Below, in pieces: positions 1 to 53,000 of a stretch of 64,000 nt of DNA. The position numbers were made by a program, and so were the translations under genes. The stretch lies in the NCBI GenBank assembly GCA_029706075.1, contig JAINUG010000037.1, positions 247,501 to 311,500 of the forward strand, read 5' to 3'. Source of the DNA: Aldrovandia affinis. Lineage: Eukaryota; Chordata; Actinopteri; Notacanthiformes; Halosauridae. The notes below the pieces were generated by a model. That model worked only from the letters and a program-made list of their open reading frames with translations, did no database searches and was not told the DNA's origin. The first letter of the stretch is position 1. Each line of letters begins with the position of its first letter.

Positions 1-34440
<34,440 letters not shown>

Positions 34441-34797
34441 AATTCTACTCAAACAGTTACAGAATGATTTGCCTGTTGTATTATTCCGTTTTGTGTAGGT
34501 TTTTTTTTTAAAAAGGTCCGTTTCAAACTTTGTTTAATTAAAATTTAAAAAAATTAAAGATGAGACAAAGAGTCCTAGTTTTCCCCAAAACAGGTCAAAT
34601 CAGATTATTCTCACAGCCAAGTGTTTCCCCTATCCATGGCTATGGCAGCTCGATAAAATAGCAGCTATCATCTGCATACGCACAAGACGGAGCGAAAACT
34701 GCACAGCGCTCAGACTAAAGTTGAACTAGTCGCTGACAACCTACGGTGCATACTAAACAAGCAAACCATAAATGGAGAATTCGTCTTTTGCTCTCGA

Positions 34798-34802
34798 CCA
34801 AT
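34798..34802 (+). promoter_or_regulatory. CCAAT box
   Basis: gaCCAATagcaacc matches the NF-Y core with a following purine. It lies between the two divergent genes, about 360 bp from the proposed myo1e ATG, a plausible proximal promoter position. Confidence 0.4.
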
Positions 34803-35109
34803 AGCAACCACATTTCATTGCGTCACTCCAGAGGGAATCCTACCAGATTACTTCATTGCTGCTGGGTGTGGGAATAAGGGGGGTAAGGAAGTCATTATGA
34901 TACTTCTGGGTAATGTAGTGTTTGTGAATAATTCTCCCGTAAGTGTTAAGCGTTTAGATACAAAAGGAACTGCACGAAAAGTTTACAATTTCTCATTAAC
35001 AATATGGTATTCACATTCAGTGACGTAGCTAAAATAAATCGATCTCTTCTCTGATACAATCCGTGTCATTTTAGGACGCACCCCTTCGGCCGGAACAGCT
35101 GTGCTTGTG

Positions 35110-35123
35110 GTTGCTATGGTAAC
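35110..35123 (+). promoter_or_regulatory. RFX-type X-box (GTTGCTATGGTAAC)
   Basis: The two half sites GTTGCT and GGTAAC, separated by AT, fit the RFX consensus GTNRCY-N(0-3)-RGYAAC and read almost the same on both strands. It lies 277 bp before the fam81a first ATG and about 670 bp from the proposed myo1e ATG. RFX sites of this kind are typical of ciliary and some neuronal genes. Confidence 0.65.
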
Positions 35124-35400
35124 AGCGTCGCCAGCAGAAGCAGCAACCGAGGTTTAGAAGAGAAGCAGATTGTACTAAAATAGAAAAATTAAAATATAGT
35201 CACGGATTCGTATGATAATTGCACCTGCATATTGCCGATGGATTGACTACCGCGATCAATTGAAATATTCACGAGTACATGCAAGCTCGTTTGTTTATTA
35301 TGAGAGGGTGAATGGTCTGTTTAGTTCAGCGCAACGGCGTTCTGTTGGACGGAGAAGTAGGCTGCATCAGTGCATAGAATAAGCGATAGTCTGTTTTCAC

Positions 35401-43042
<7,642 letters not shown>

Positions 43043-44175
43043 CGGCCCTCAAACGCCGCCGTCGCCATCAACACTCCCCCTCCGGGACTGCAAGACCAAG
43101 AACCCCCTACACTCGCTCTTCTCTCACAGCAAAAATAACACGTCGTCAGTGTCGCCTAAATGTCGTAAAGTGTCACCTCTTACTTACAAAAAAATCGGTT
43201 TCTCGGGAATACAAAAGGACACTTGGGTTTGGTCACATAGGTTTTTGAATCAACTTTATTAGTTATTGAGTTATGAGATATTTGCAGTATATACAGTGGA
43301 TGACAATATATCAAATCAGAAATTTCAGATGTTACTCTGATATATGCCTAGGTGTTCAGTACATTATAAAATATAGCACCTTATGCTCTTCATATATGCA
43401 ATTTAATGCGTATTATGTAGGATATACTGTAAAATGCCAATTAGAGTAAAATAGGTTTGACAAAATCTGCATAAATTTGCTTTGATGAAAATGACAATAA
43501 TGAACACTGAATACTGAGCAGAATGTTCTGTCTTTGAACCCCAGGCCCACAGGCTCTGTTGTTGTGGTGGGTCAAGATTAAGATGACCAGTGGAAGTGTA
43601 ATTTACCAAAGGGTTTCTGCCTATTCAGTATTTAAAGACACGTAGTATTTTGTTTCTGGTGTCACATCAGTAAGAAGGATGAAGCCACATCAGGTGTTTG
43701 AAATAAGAATGGAGCTTTGTGGTGTTTCTACAGTCTTTTTACCATTTCACAAGGTTGAGGAGTTTACAAAAAGAAAGTGAAAGTACAAAAAGGAAACGAG
43801 ATAACCAAGATTGCAACTACCGTTTTAATACAGGATGCAGCAATATTGATCATCATTGATGGGGCAATATTATGTTTTAATAAGACATGAGAGGATATGG
43901 TTGTTTTTTTTTAGAGGCACTGTATGTATCCATTTATATTGGGATGGCAGGTATGCCATCTGCCAAGTTACTTCTTGGTGGGGGCATACCCCATACCTCT
44001 ATAACACCAAGAGTTTGCCACTTTTCAGGGTCGCCCACAGAAATAACTACAATGGCCACAGACTCTCAGTCCATACAAACGTTAACCTCTGTACCCTCTG
44101 ACCTCATATAAACACAGAGAATTCAGGTATACAACTTCACACGACCATACAATAAATCCTGAAACTATTTTGTGT
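43043..44175 (+). other. fam81a: fam81a 3' UTR candidate with poly(A) signal
   Basis: This is AT-rich sequence after the stop codon with no other coding signal. AATAAA at 44151-44156 is the first canonical poly(A) hexamer seen downstream, which would give a 3' UTR of about 1.1 kb. A further ATTAAA occurs near 44719. The cleavage site is inferred. Confidence 0.5.
44151..44156 (+). promoter_or_regulatory. fam81a: Candidate poly(A) signal of fam81a (AATAAA)
   Basis: First AATAAA on the plus strand after the fam81a stop at 43042. It is followed by a T-rich stretch (tattttgtgtttcttcctg) that could serve as the downstream element. Confidence 0.45.
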
Positions 44176-45085
44176 TTCTTCCTGTATCTTCTTCTGCTTC
44201 CTCTTCTTCATCTTCTGCTTCTCCTTCCTAATTTCCCTGCAACATGCCCCAAATTATTAATCCTCCCCATTGGTCAATATCTACCCCAACCAATATTATC
44301 ATCTGTTCAGATCTACTTCTACCAATAACAACATATGTTCATATTTGCCAATTACAGGAAACACAGGCAAAAAAATATAAAATGATCAGGGTTGGCACAA
44401 GTCACAAATGTAAGAAAATATGGGAAGCATTGCTTTGGAACAGTGCCTGTTTAGTTTCTGTGAAATATATTGATGAAAGTTTAGTTGTGGCATCATTTTG
44501 ATGTCAATGATTTCATATGGAGAGCGAATTTAGGAATTGTATTTTATAAATGTACAGAGAGTATATGCTTTGTATATGTGAGTAACTTGGCTTTTGTTGA
44601 AAACTGTCTTGTTGAGCTAAAATTGGACAAGTATACCTTTGTAGACTGAATTTAAAATGCAAATTCAAGTCAAATTTCAGTTTTCTGTTTTCTCTTTAGT
44701 GTAACTTACTAATACACATTAAATTGAGGACTAACAGCACAGTGTTACCACCGATACATATTTAGCTGGACCAGTATTGGTTTTCAACAATCTTTTGTCA
44801 TAATATAATAATACATTTTATGAAATGGTATTGACATATATTGCTTTGCTGTGCTATGTTGACTGCTATGCCTGTTTTAATTGTTTGTAGAATTGCAAGC
44901 CATTATGTCACATTAGTGATGCTGAACACAACTTATTGGGCTCTGGAAATGACTGAAATTAGAGGCCATTATGAAAACTCAATATAAACATTAACCAAGG
45001 ATCACTTGTGTATTGATACAGTTTCTAAAGATATTTTTAGGTTAACATTGTGCAGATTCTTGTTTTTTGTAAAAAAGTATTATAT

Positions 45086-45116
<31 letters not shown>

Positions 45117-45118
45117 AC

Positions 45119-45180
45119 ATTTTCAGCATTTAGCAGACACTCTTATCCAGAGGGACTTACAAGATGTGCATTAATACATG
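45119..45180 (-). mobile_element. L2-type tail fragment flanked by (AT)n
   Basis: catttagcagacactcttat then ccagagggacttacaagatg and tgcattaatacatg. It is flanked by AT runs at 45089-45117 and 45183-45200. The last 30 bp match 12578-12612. Confidence 0.7.
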
Positions 45181-45212
45181 ATTATATATATATATATATA
45201 AACGCCCTACAT

Positions 45213-45482
45213 TGGGGGTGGGCAAGGAGGGCCATATCTGCTTCTGGATATCATGCCAACTCCTGCCCTTATTTATTTAATTATCCCAATGATCTGACAT
45301 TTTAGCTGAATTTCTTGATGAGCTCATAAATGACAGCTCTACTTATGTCCCTATATGAAACATTTTACTGTGGTCTAATGCATTGTGCAACTATACAGTC
45401 AATTAGCTAATTGAGCCCACGTAGTGGGTGGAAACTAAAAAAACCTGCATACACAGTGCTGGAGTTTCCCACCTCTGCCCTA
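45213..45482. mobile_element. Degenerate hAT-like inverted-repeat element
   Basis: The left end ggggtgggcaaggagggcca and the right end (read inward: gggcagaggtgggaaactcc, then agcactgtgtatgcaggttt) have the layout of short teleost hAT elements. The inverted repeats are only loosely alike. No clear target duplication. Confidence 0.5.
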
Positions 45483-45667
45483 TATCCAGTTTGAGTGGGA
45501 GAAACCTTAAAGGGATCCATGTTTTCCCAGCTTCAACTGAAGAATGGCTGACCACCATTAGAGTTTTCAATTAAACTGTACTCAGGGCTGTTATGGAGAA
45601 AGCTATTTAGGGTACATTCTGTTCAACAATGATGTTAATTTCCTGTTTTTCAGTCTACAAGCATTTT

Positions 45668-45858
45668 GGCCAACCCTGGTCCTGGAGAGACATAATGTCT
45701 GCTCGTTTTGTTTTCCACCATAAGATCTGCGCCCACTTTAGATCCAAGAAACCAGATGAGGTGAGTTAGCTGTGTAATCAACTGCTTTAATTGATCATTT
45801 AAGTGCTAAAAACCCCAAAACCTGCAGACCCCACAGCTCTCCAGGACCAGAGTTGGCC
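45668..45858. mobile_element. Short inverted-repeat (hAT-like) element, 191 bp
   Basis: Terminal 22-mers at 45668-45689 and 45837-45858 (GGCCAAC(C/T)CTGGTCCTGG plus AGAG) are inverted copies with one mismatch. The interior lacks coding capacity. The motif tggtcctggagag is common at ends of teleost hAT-type MITEs. Confidence 0.75.
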
Positions 45859-46299
45859 ACTCCCACCAATGCCACAACTTGGAAAGTGGGCATACGATTG
45901 GGAAATTCGTTTTGTGGTGTATTTGTAGTGTTGTGTATTTTCACTTAACATATTACGCGTTTACACTGTTTTAGCCTTGCTTAAAATGCTTGTCATTAAA
46001 TGCATTGTCGTTCAATTAAAGCATTTTCCTACACAAATTGCATGCCTTTTCAATGTGCAATTTAGACCTGACACTAGATGGCGCTTGACACCCATTAATA
46101 TTTACAAACACCGTAGTTAATAATGACATATACGCTACGTTGGTATTGATGTACATGTGGGAGTGTGTATATAAATATATAAATGTAGGAATTAAAAATG
46201 TATATTGTTACAGAAATAACCTGTTATATCGCGTCTAAAATGGCAAATTCTGTGCGTAGTTTTGAAAGCAGGAGACATCATTTTCGAATTATGTTTGTC

Positions 46300-46973
46300 T
46301 CCACTGCCACTCCGTAGTTGGGAGTCCCCGCATTTAAACATGGCCGCAGCGTCTGCGACTCGAGTACAATCTTAGGATCTGGTCGGGGTTTGAGCTCGTC
46401 TCCTCAAATCGGGAAAGCAAAAATGGAGGAAAGGGTGACAGGACCGAGCCTTTCACTCCGTTCCGGTCTCGGTGTCGAAGATGTGTAATTCCAAACCCAC
46501 GGAACAGTTTTGATGTCGGAGTGGGATTAGACAGACGCGGAAAACCGACGCACAGTGTAGCTCGAGCGTTACAAGTCGTTGCTAGCTCGCAAAAAAGCTA
46601 GCCAGTAAAGTTCTGCATTGCCATCGCAAAGGAGATTAGTTGACTTCACACGAATCAAGCGGGCAAAGATAACACACGACTGAGGATTACTCTCTTCAAA
46701 CAATGGACCAAACTTTAAACTTTATTTCTACTGGCTGGCGTGGAGTTGTTTGGTTAGCTAAGAAGTTTAGTACTAGCTAATTTGTTTATTTTGGGACATT
46801 TCGTCTTGCTAGCTAAATTATACTGATAGTTTGATAGCTGCAGTAACCAGTCTACATTTTTCCCATCTAGCTAGCTAGCTAGATAGCTACCAGTGCTCGG
46901 CTTGGGTAACGCTCGTTAAGGACAGCTAGACATTTCAACTTTCATGCAACTAGCCAACCACTCGTCGTGCAAG
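46300..46973 (+). promoter_or_regulatory. mtmr10: mtmr10 promoter and 5' UTR with upstream ORFs
   Basis: CpGs are frequent from about 46315 to 46600 compared with the AT-rich flanks, suggesting the transcription start is here. An ATGGCCGC (YY1-like) site at 46340 also opens an 11-residue ORF ending TAG at 46375. Further short ORFs start at 46423 (21 residues), near 46512 and near 46703. A TAGC-rich run (gctagctagctagctag) is at about 46866-46885. The exact transcript start is unknown, so which ORFs are in the mRNA is open. Confidence 0.5.
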
Positions 46974-47030
46974 ATGTTTTCTGTCAAACCTTTGAAACCA
47001 ACATTTAAGTCATACCTCCCTCCTTTGCAA
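46974..47030 (+). CDS. mtmr10: mtmr10 exon 1, coding part (residues 1-19)
   Basis: Reads MFSVKPLKPTFKSYLPPLQ against human MFSLKPPKPTFRSYLLPPPQ. The start has a purine at -3 (caagATGT: A at -3). Donor gtaagt, phase 0. Several short upstream ORFs occur in the presumed leader. Confidence 0.95.
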
Positions 47031-50000
47031 GTAAGTAACGTTCGCTGACTATCTACTGTAAATGATCAGCTACGGGTAATGGGATGTCACGTTGTTTTGA
47101 GTTTTGTTGAATTCATGTAACGGAGTTGATTGGCAAACAAGTCTATGCTGAGTTATATAATTTTGTAACTCGGTGAACAATCCAGTTTAGCTAGCCTTAG
47201 CCAGCTGTGTCTCAAAAGCGTATGTCAATAAGAGCCCAATCATAGACACTGCAAGCTTGATGGCTAAATGTCAAATTGTTACGCTGCTGAGAAGATCTGT
47301 GGGAAAACACCCTTTCCCCTTCGGACAGGTCACAAAATGGCCAATCAATTTAATTGTTTAATTAAATTTTAAGAGTTTTCTGCCTGACCAGTCGGCATGT
47401 GTTTATTAAAAACCCCACCACATTCTTGAGATCTAACGTTCTCTGAGTCAGAGAAATGACTTAAGTGAGTCAAAGTAACATTACACTGATAAGTTCGCGA
47501 GTAATTTGAAGTTCCTAATTGCTTTGCCTATTTTGATACATAAACATGAATTGGCCTGCAAATACTGTCATGATTTGATTAATATGTAATCGTCAGTAAT
47601 ATGTAAGTCACTATAAGTCACTCTGGATAAGAGCGTCTGGTAAATGCTTAAAATGTAAATATGCATCTACTAAGCCATTTTTTTTTGTTGCTTGATTTTC
47701 TGTGTAGCTAATAATATGTATGTTTAAAACAGACTGATTTGAAGAAAAGTCCCCAGCCCACAATAAAGAAATTGGAAGCGAAGTTACTTCCAGGTATGTT
47801 GCATTACTAACCTCCTTGTTTAAGGTGACCGTTGAATTGTTGTATTTAGCTACTGCAGGTAGTAAGCCAAACCTGTTTTATCCTGCCTTGTGTAAAGTAC
47901 TCTTTTCCATAAAGTTAAACCTATCACCAGACTTGAGTTCATAACCCTGTCTTGAGGTTTTGTTTACTAGACCAAGAGTTGATTGGCTAAGCATTCTGCA
48001 TGATGACTTTCTCTTAAGGAAATCTTATTCATTTCTGTGCTCTGTACAGTCACCAAACCACACTCTGTCTGCTCAGCATTACAGCTCAGACTATTACAGT
48101 TCTTTAAAGTTTGTTGACTGGCAATTTTTTAATAGTGAAATTGTTAAAAGGGTAATGGTTACGATGGAAATACAGTTCAGATTCATCATGTATTGTAAGC
48201 AAGGTACAGTGGTTTGTATCTATTTATGTACTCCTACTTTGTTAGGTGGTGTGGTGCCTGTCTCACCACATTTTCTCACCAAAATCTGTCATCTCGACTT
48301 AACCTTGCTGAGAGGCACAGACCCTCTGTCTGTGATGTCTTTGAAGGCTCCTGAGTTCCTGTCAGTCACCATGGTTATGCAGTCCTGGGCCCCCTTTTCA
48401 CCACCATAGCTGACTGCATAATTGAGTTAACAATGCCGGCAGTGCAAGAAAGAATCTTCCCCCTCTCCTCCTCCAGCTTCATTCCTCCAGAGATTGTCTG
48501 TTCTTTCTATCGGGGGAGAAAATGCAAATGTGATGAATATTCTGTTTTAGAAAAATGAATGGAAGATGAAACCAGAAGCGCACAAACTGTTTCATATAAA
48601 CGGTGACTAACTGAGGCATTTTGCTGTACTTGTGTGTTTCATCAGGCTGAGTTTTTCACGTGTTGCTTGATGCACAGAGTTCCAGGTGTGCCCTAGTTAT
48701 TACTTGGACCTAGTGAGTCTGTGCAAACGGTTGTAGATTGTTGATTTTTCGCAGTGTAGTCTGTGAGGATAATTGTCGCTTGTGACCCGGTGGCAAAGCG
48801 GACTCGTTTTTCATTTCCTTCAGATTAGATTGTGTTTGTACAACGCTCCTTCATTTTGTAATATCAGTCTTCATTTCCTCTCTGCTTGATTTTAAGAGAA
48901 TATTTCTCTCTGTCTCGAGTAGAGATATGATCAGGAATTTGTAATTGCATCCTCATCTTCGCAGTGAAATGATAGAGCCTTGGTATTACGGTTTTTGTCT
49001 AAAACTGAAATTTGAGTGTGAAATTGTCATGAGAACCTTGGAATATAGCCTAGACTCTTAACAGTATACTAAGAAGTGTTTTGCATCAATGTGAAAATGT
49101 ACCACGTGATTGTGGAGGCAATTGTAACGCAATGTTAAAACTCCTTATCAGACCCAATGAGGTTAAATACCCAGGGGGGTCCATTTTGTTTTCTCGGGAA
49201 AGGTGTTCAATATCTCATCTGTCCTCCATTTGCTGCTGGCAGTGTTCGCACCCGGCGTGGCGTCGACTTTACAAGTTCATTTATTCCTCTCTGGGAAATC
49301 ATATCCCTCCCTCATCGAGAAGAGCTCCGGGCAGCTCAGCGAGTATACACGTACATACCTGCAATGCGCACGCAGGTCGGCAGCATCCCAGAGGTGTGTT
49401 GAGGTTATGTCTGTGAATGCGGTGGCCAGGAAGAGAGGGCCGAATGCATGCGCCATGCTGATTTGCGCTGTAATGTGTGAACGTGAGGGTCGTCATTTTT
49501 AATTAAGCCGCAATTTGTGGTGCAACAATATCGACTCGATAGCCGTGACTAATTACTGCCGAATCACCCCCCTCATTACTCGCCTCCTGTTAATGTTTTT
49601 AATAAAACACTGATAATATTGAAGTTAAACACCCATATTGTGCACATTCCAGATACTATCAAGTTACATCAGTGCTTTCAGTGTAACACATTGAACAAAA
49701 TTGTACATCCCAGCAAAAAAAAACAAACAAACATGGTAATGTCCTCCTTATGCATAGGATAACGTGTATTTGTTGCCCATATAATAAATAGTTTTTGCTC
49801 TAGACCTCTGGAAACTGCACACTATACAGCTGAATTGGGAACAGTGGTCTGCTGTACACGCGTCCGATAAGATTGGGGATACTGCAGCATTTCCTCATCT
49901 CTTTCCATCTGATATGAATAGAATGCAGTGTTCTTGATTAGCTTCAAAAACTGCTATTTCCTCCTGGCTCGACTTGGGGCATCTAACAGCAGGCCTAACG

Positions 50001-53000
50001 GCAGTTTGGACCGCTACATCCATTCACTCTGCCAAAGTATTTATAAAAAAATATTAAAATATTTAAAACTGTATCAGCATGCATAAACTTGCCAGGTCGT
50101 TAAAAATTGGATCTTAACCAACCTTTCCTGATTAAAAGGGGCGAGTTTTAAAATCCTAGTGAGCAAGTTTTTATATCTTGTTAAACTTGTTTCCCATAGC
50201 TACAGGGTGGCAACACTCAATATCCACAAGCCAATTCCAGCCAAATTCCAAAGGCAGACGTATTGGAAACAGTGGAAATATTGGCTGCAGCAGCATGCCC
50301 CCCTCAAACGCACAAGTCACAGTTCCATCAAGCGAGCCTTTGTTTTCGCACAACAGATTTAAGGCATTACGTGGAGCAGCAACATATTAAATTGTGCCAA
50401 AAATACAGGTTGTTCCAGAGTGTTGGAGAGGTGCTAATGGTTTGTACTGTTTCAATGTTATTCATTAAATATTCACGCTTACTTAAATGCTTTGGTTTAG
50501 ATTTACATAATTGAAGCTGTTAGCCAGTCACAGAGCTTGAAATGAACACCCACCGAGGTGCCAAATGCGGGTGAAAGTCACTTGTTAGTAGTGGGTACCA
50601 GCCACTTCAGCAAGTGTTCATTTACCATTTCAGTTGAGTTGGACCCTTATGTTTAGCACACTGCAGTTTCCATTTATCACTCAGAGAATATTGTTTTTTA
50701 AAACAAGTGTGTAGTAAATGTATACGTCCATTAGCTTTGTCACATTGGATGGCTCTCAAAATAGTTAATTTCAAGCCAGGTATTCACATAATCTGATGTA
50801 CAAACTGGACCTGCTTCGCTGATTGAGTCTATGATCCTGTTGCAGTATTGCTAATGTAATGCTGTTGTTGTACAGGGAGATGTTGCAAAATGCTTTGGAA
50901 TGTAACAAAAACTGTTACCCAATGGAATGGAAAATGGTTTTAAACGACCTGACTTTGAAAATAGGTTTGTGAAATTGGCACGTTGTCGCATTCCAACGAA
51001 TTCCTAAAAACGGCCTTGATTGAGGACAAGCGACGGATTCACAACTTGGATAACAGGCGCCATGGAACGGTTTGGGATGGTGGCATTTCAGTCCTTGTAA
51101 TTTACGAACACATGATAGTCCTTCCTTGTTTCCAAAATAGAAGTGCCTTGCATAGTTTCACTTGTGCCGGCAAAACAACAACACGTCCCCCCTCACAGAG
51201 AGGAGTGCTCGGTGCTACCGGCTCTGCCGCGATGGAGAACCGTAAACAAGGCCGCTTTTAGAAGCGAGTGCTAGGTTGCAAGGTTGACCGTCCTTGCGGT
51301 GTTTTACAGACCGTTAAATTGTTGGCTGGGGAGTGAAACCCTGTCATTACAGGCCCGGATGGTGGGCGACTGCCAGCGCGTTGGTTTGTTTAAGTGTCAG
51401 TGTCATTTATAAAGTCCTACTGAGAGAAATGGGACCGGCGCGTGCGTGCGTGTATGTGTACACATGTTGGGAGTACGGGTGCGCCACTGGGAATTTACTC
51501 AGCAATCCATTTTCCTGAACGATCAGGTTACCCTGGCTGGAGTGCAGGTGTCTATGCTGGCCAGGGCTCTGTGGTGTGGTTCAAAGGTGTTAAGGTGTTT
51601 ATTCTAAGCTTTCAGGGAGACATTTGTTTTGGCTTTTTAGCATGAACACTTTGTTTTTAATATATTTCCCCTTAATCCCATGTTGGCTCCAGTCATTGGT
51701 TTGGTTGCAGACACATTAATTTGATTGATCGTTTTTCTGCTGTGGGATATGTAGGCCTTTTACATAATGCCTGTATGCACTTTCTTTTTTCCTTTGAAAA
51801 ACTAATCTAGCCCAGTGCAGGTCCTCGTATTTCATTGTCTTTCATTTCCACATTAAAAACAAACATGTTTTTACCTCCCGGGGGAAGTTTCCTCTTACAA
51901 TAATTTCCCACCTCTGCCTCCTTGGCTTGCCGTGTTGCACGTCATCAGAGAGCCAGTCATTTTTAGAAGAGCTTTGAAGGGGTCAGGGTTTTAAAAGTTT
52001 CACAAAGGCCTGTGCTGGTGGGCTGGCTAAAATAAATTATATTTTCATCTTCATAATGTCAATAATGCACATCCTTGAGCTCACTTTAACATCATATAAG
52101 TATGTGTCTGTCTCTCCTGCCTCTTTGAGACCCGATGGCATGACTCGCTACATGTTTCCGGCTGCGGAGCACAGGAGAGTACGAGAGTCTCCTAGAAAGT
52201 GACGCCTTGAATCAGGGTGAAATGCAATTGGTTCCTCCGGTTTGGGTTCTAGGTCTTTGCCCAATCATGCCTCTTGTTGGGGTTGTGCCATGTGGTTTCC
52301 AGGGTGGGTGGGTGTGGGGGGTGGGTTGTCCTATTCCTTATTCCGACCACACCAGTTGCATCAACGTGCAGATATTGTCAGTGGGCGCCCCTGCCTCAAC
52401 AATGGGCGCGTATGATGCTGGTTTGAATGGGGTGAATGGCGCTCCGTTTCCTGCTCCTCCTGTTCTGTGCGTGCCGGGACGTGAGCTGAATGTTCCCCTT
52501 TCAGCTCGGCCCCTCGCTCAATCGGGCCACTCAGGCCCGCGTCGCGCTGGACAGACACTGGGGCCTCAGTCGCCCTGAGTCATCCACACAAAGCGGGTTA
52601 GCTGTCCTTCCGCCTGCCTCTCAATCTCTCTCTGTTTCTACTCCATTCCCTCTCTCTCTCCCTCAATCTCTCTCTGTTTCTACTCCATTCCCTCTCTCTC
52701 TCCCTCAATCTCTCTCTGTTTCTACTCCATTCCCTCTCTCTCCCTCCTCTCTCTCTCTGTTTCTACTCTCATTCCCATTCCTCTCTCTCTCCCTCAATCT
52801 CTCTGTTTCTACTCCATTCCCTCTCTCTCTCCCTCTCAATCTCTCTCTGTTTCTACTCTCATTCCCTCTCTCTCTCCCTCAATCTCTCTCTGTTTCTACT
52901 CCATTCCCTCTCTCTCCCTCTCAATCTCTCTCTGTTTCTACTCCATTCCTCTCTCTCTCCCTCAATCTCTCTCTGTTTCTACCTCATTCCCCTCTCTCTC

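Larger units (their letters stand above)
34441..35400. promoter_or_regulatory. Head-to-head promoter region between myo1e and fam81a
   Basis: Only about 960 bp separate the proposed myo1e ATG (minus) from the fam81a first exon (plus). The segment has a CCAAT box near 34798, a TGCGTCA half-CRE near 34818, an X-box at 35110-35123 and several CpGs from 35080 to 35160. There is no TATA box in good position for either gene. In human, MYO1E and FAM81A also start head to head, so one shared promoter is expected. Transcription start sites were not located. Confidence 0.6.
44176..46299. other. fam81a-mtmr10 intergenic region
   Basis: AT-rich, with an L2-type tail fragment (45119), AT dinucleotide runs and two hAT-like inverted-repeat elements (45213, 45668). 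No gene was seen. Confidence 0.6.
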
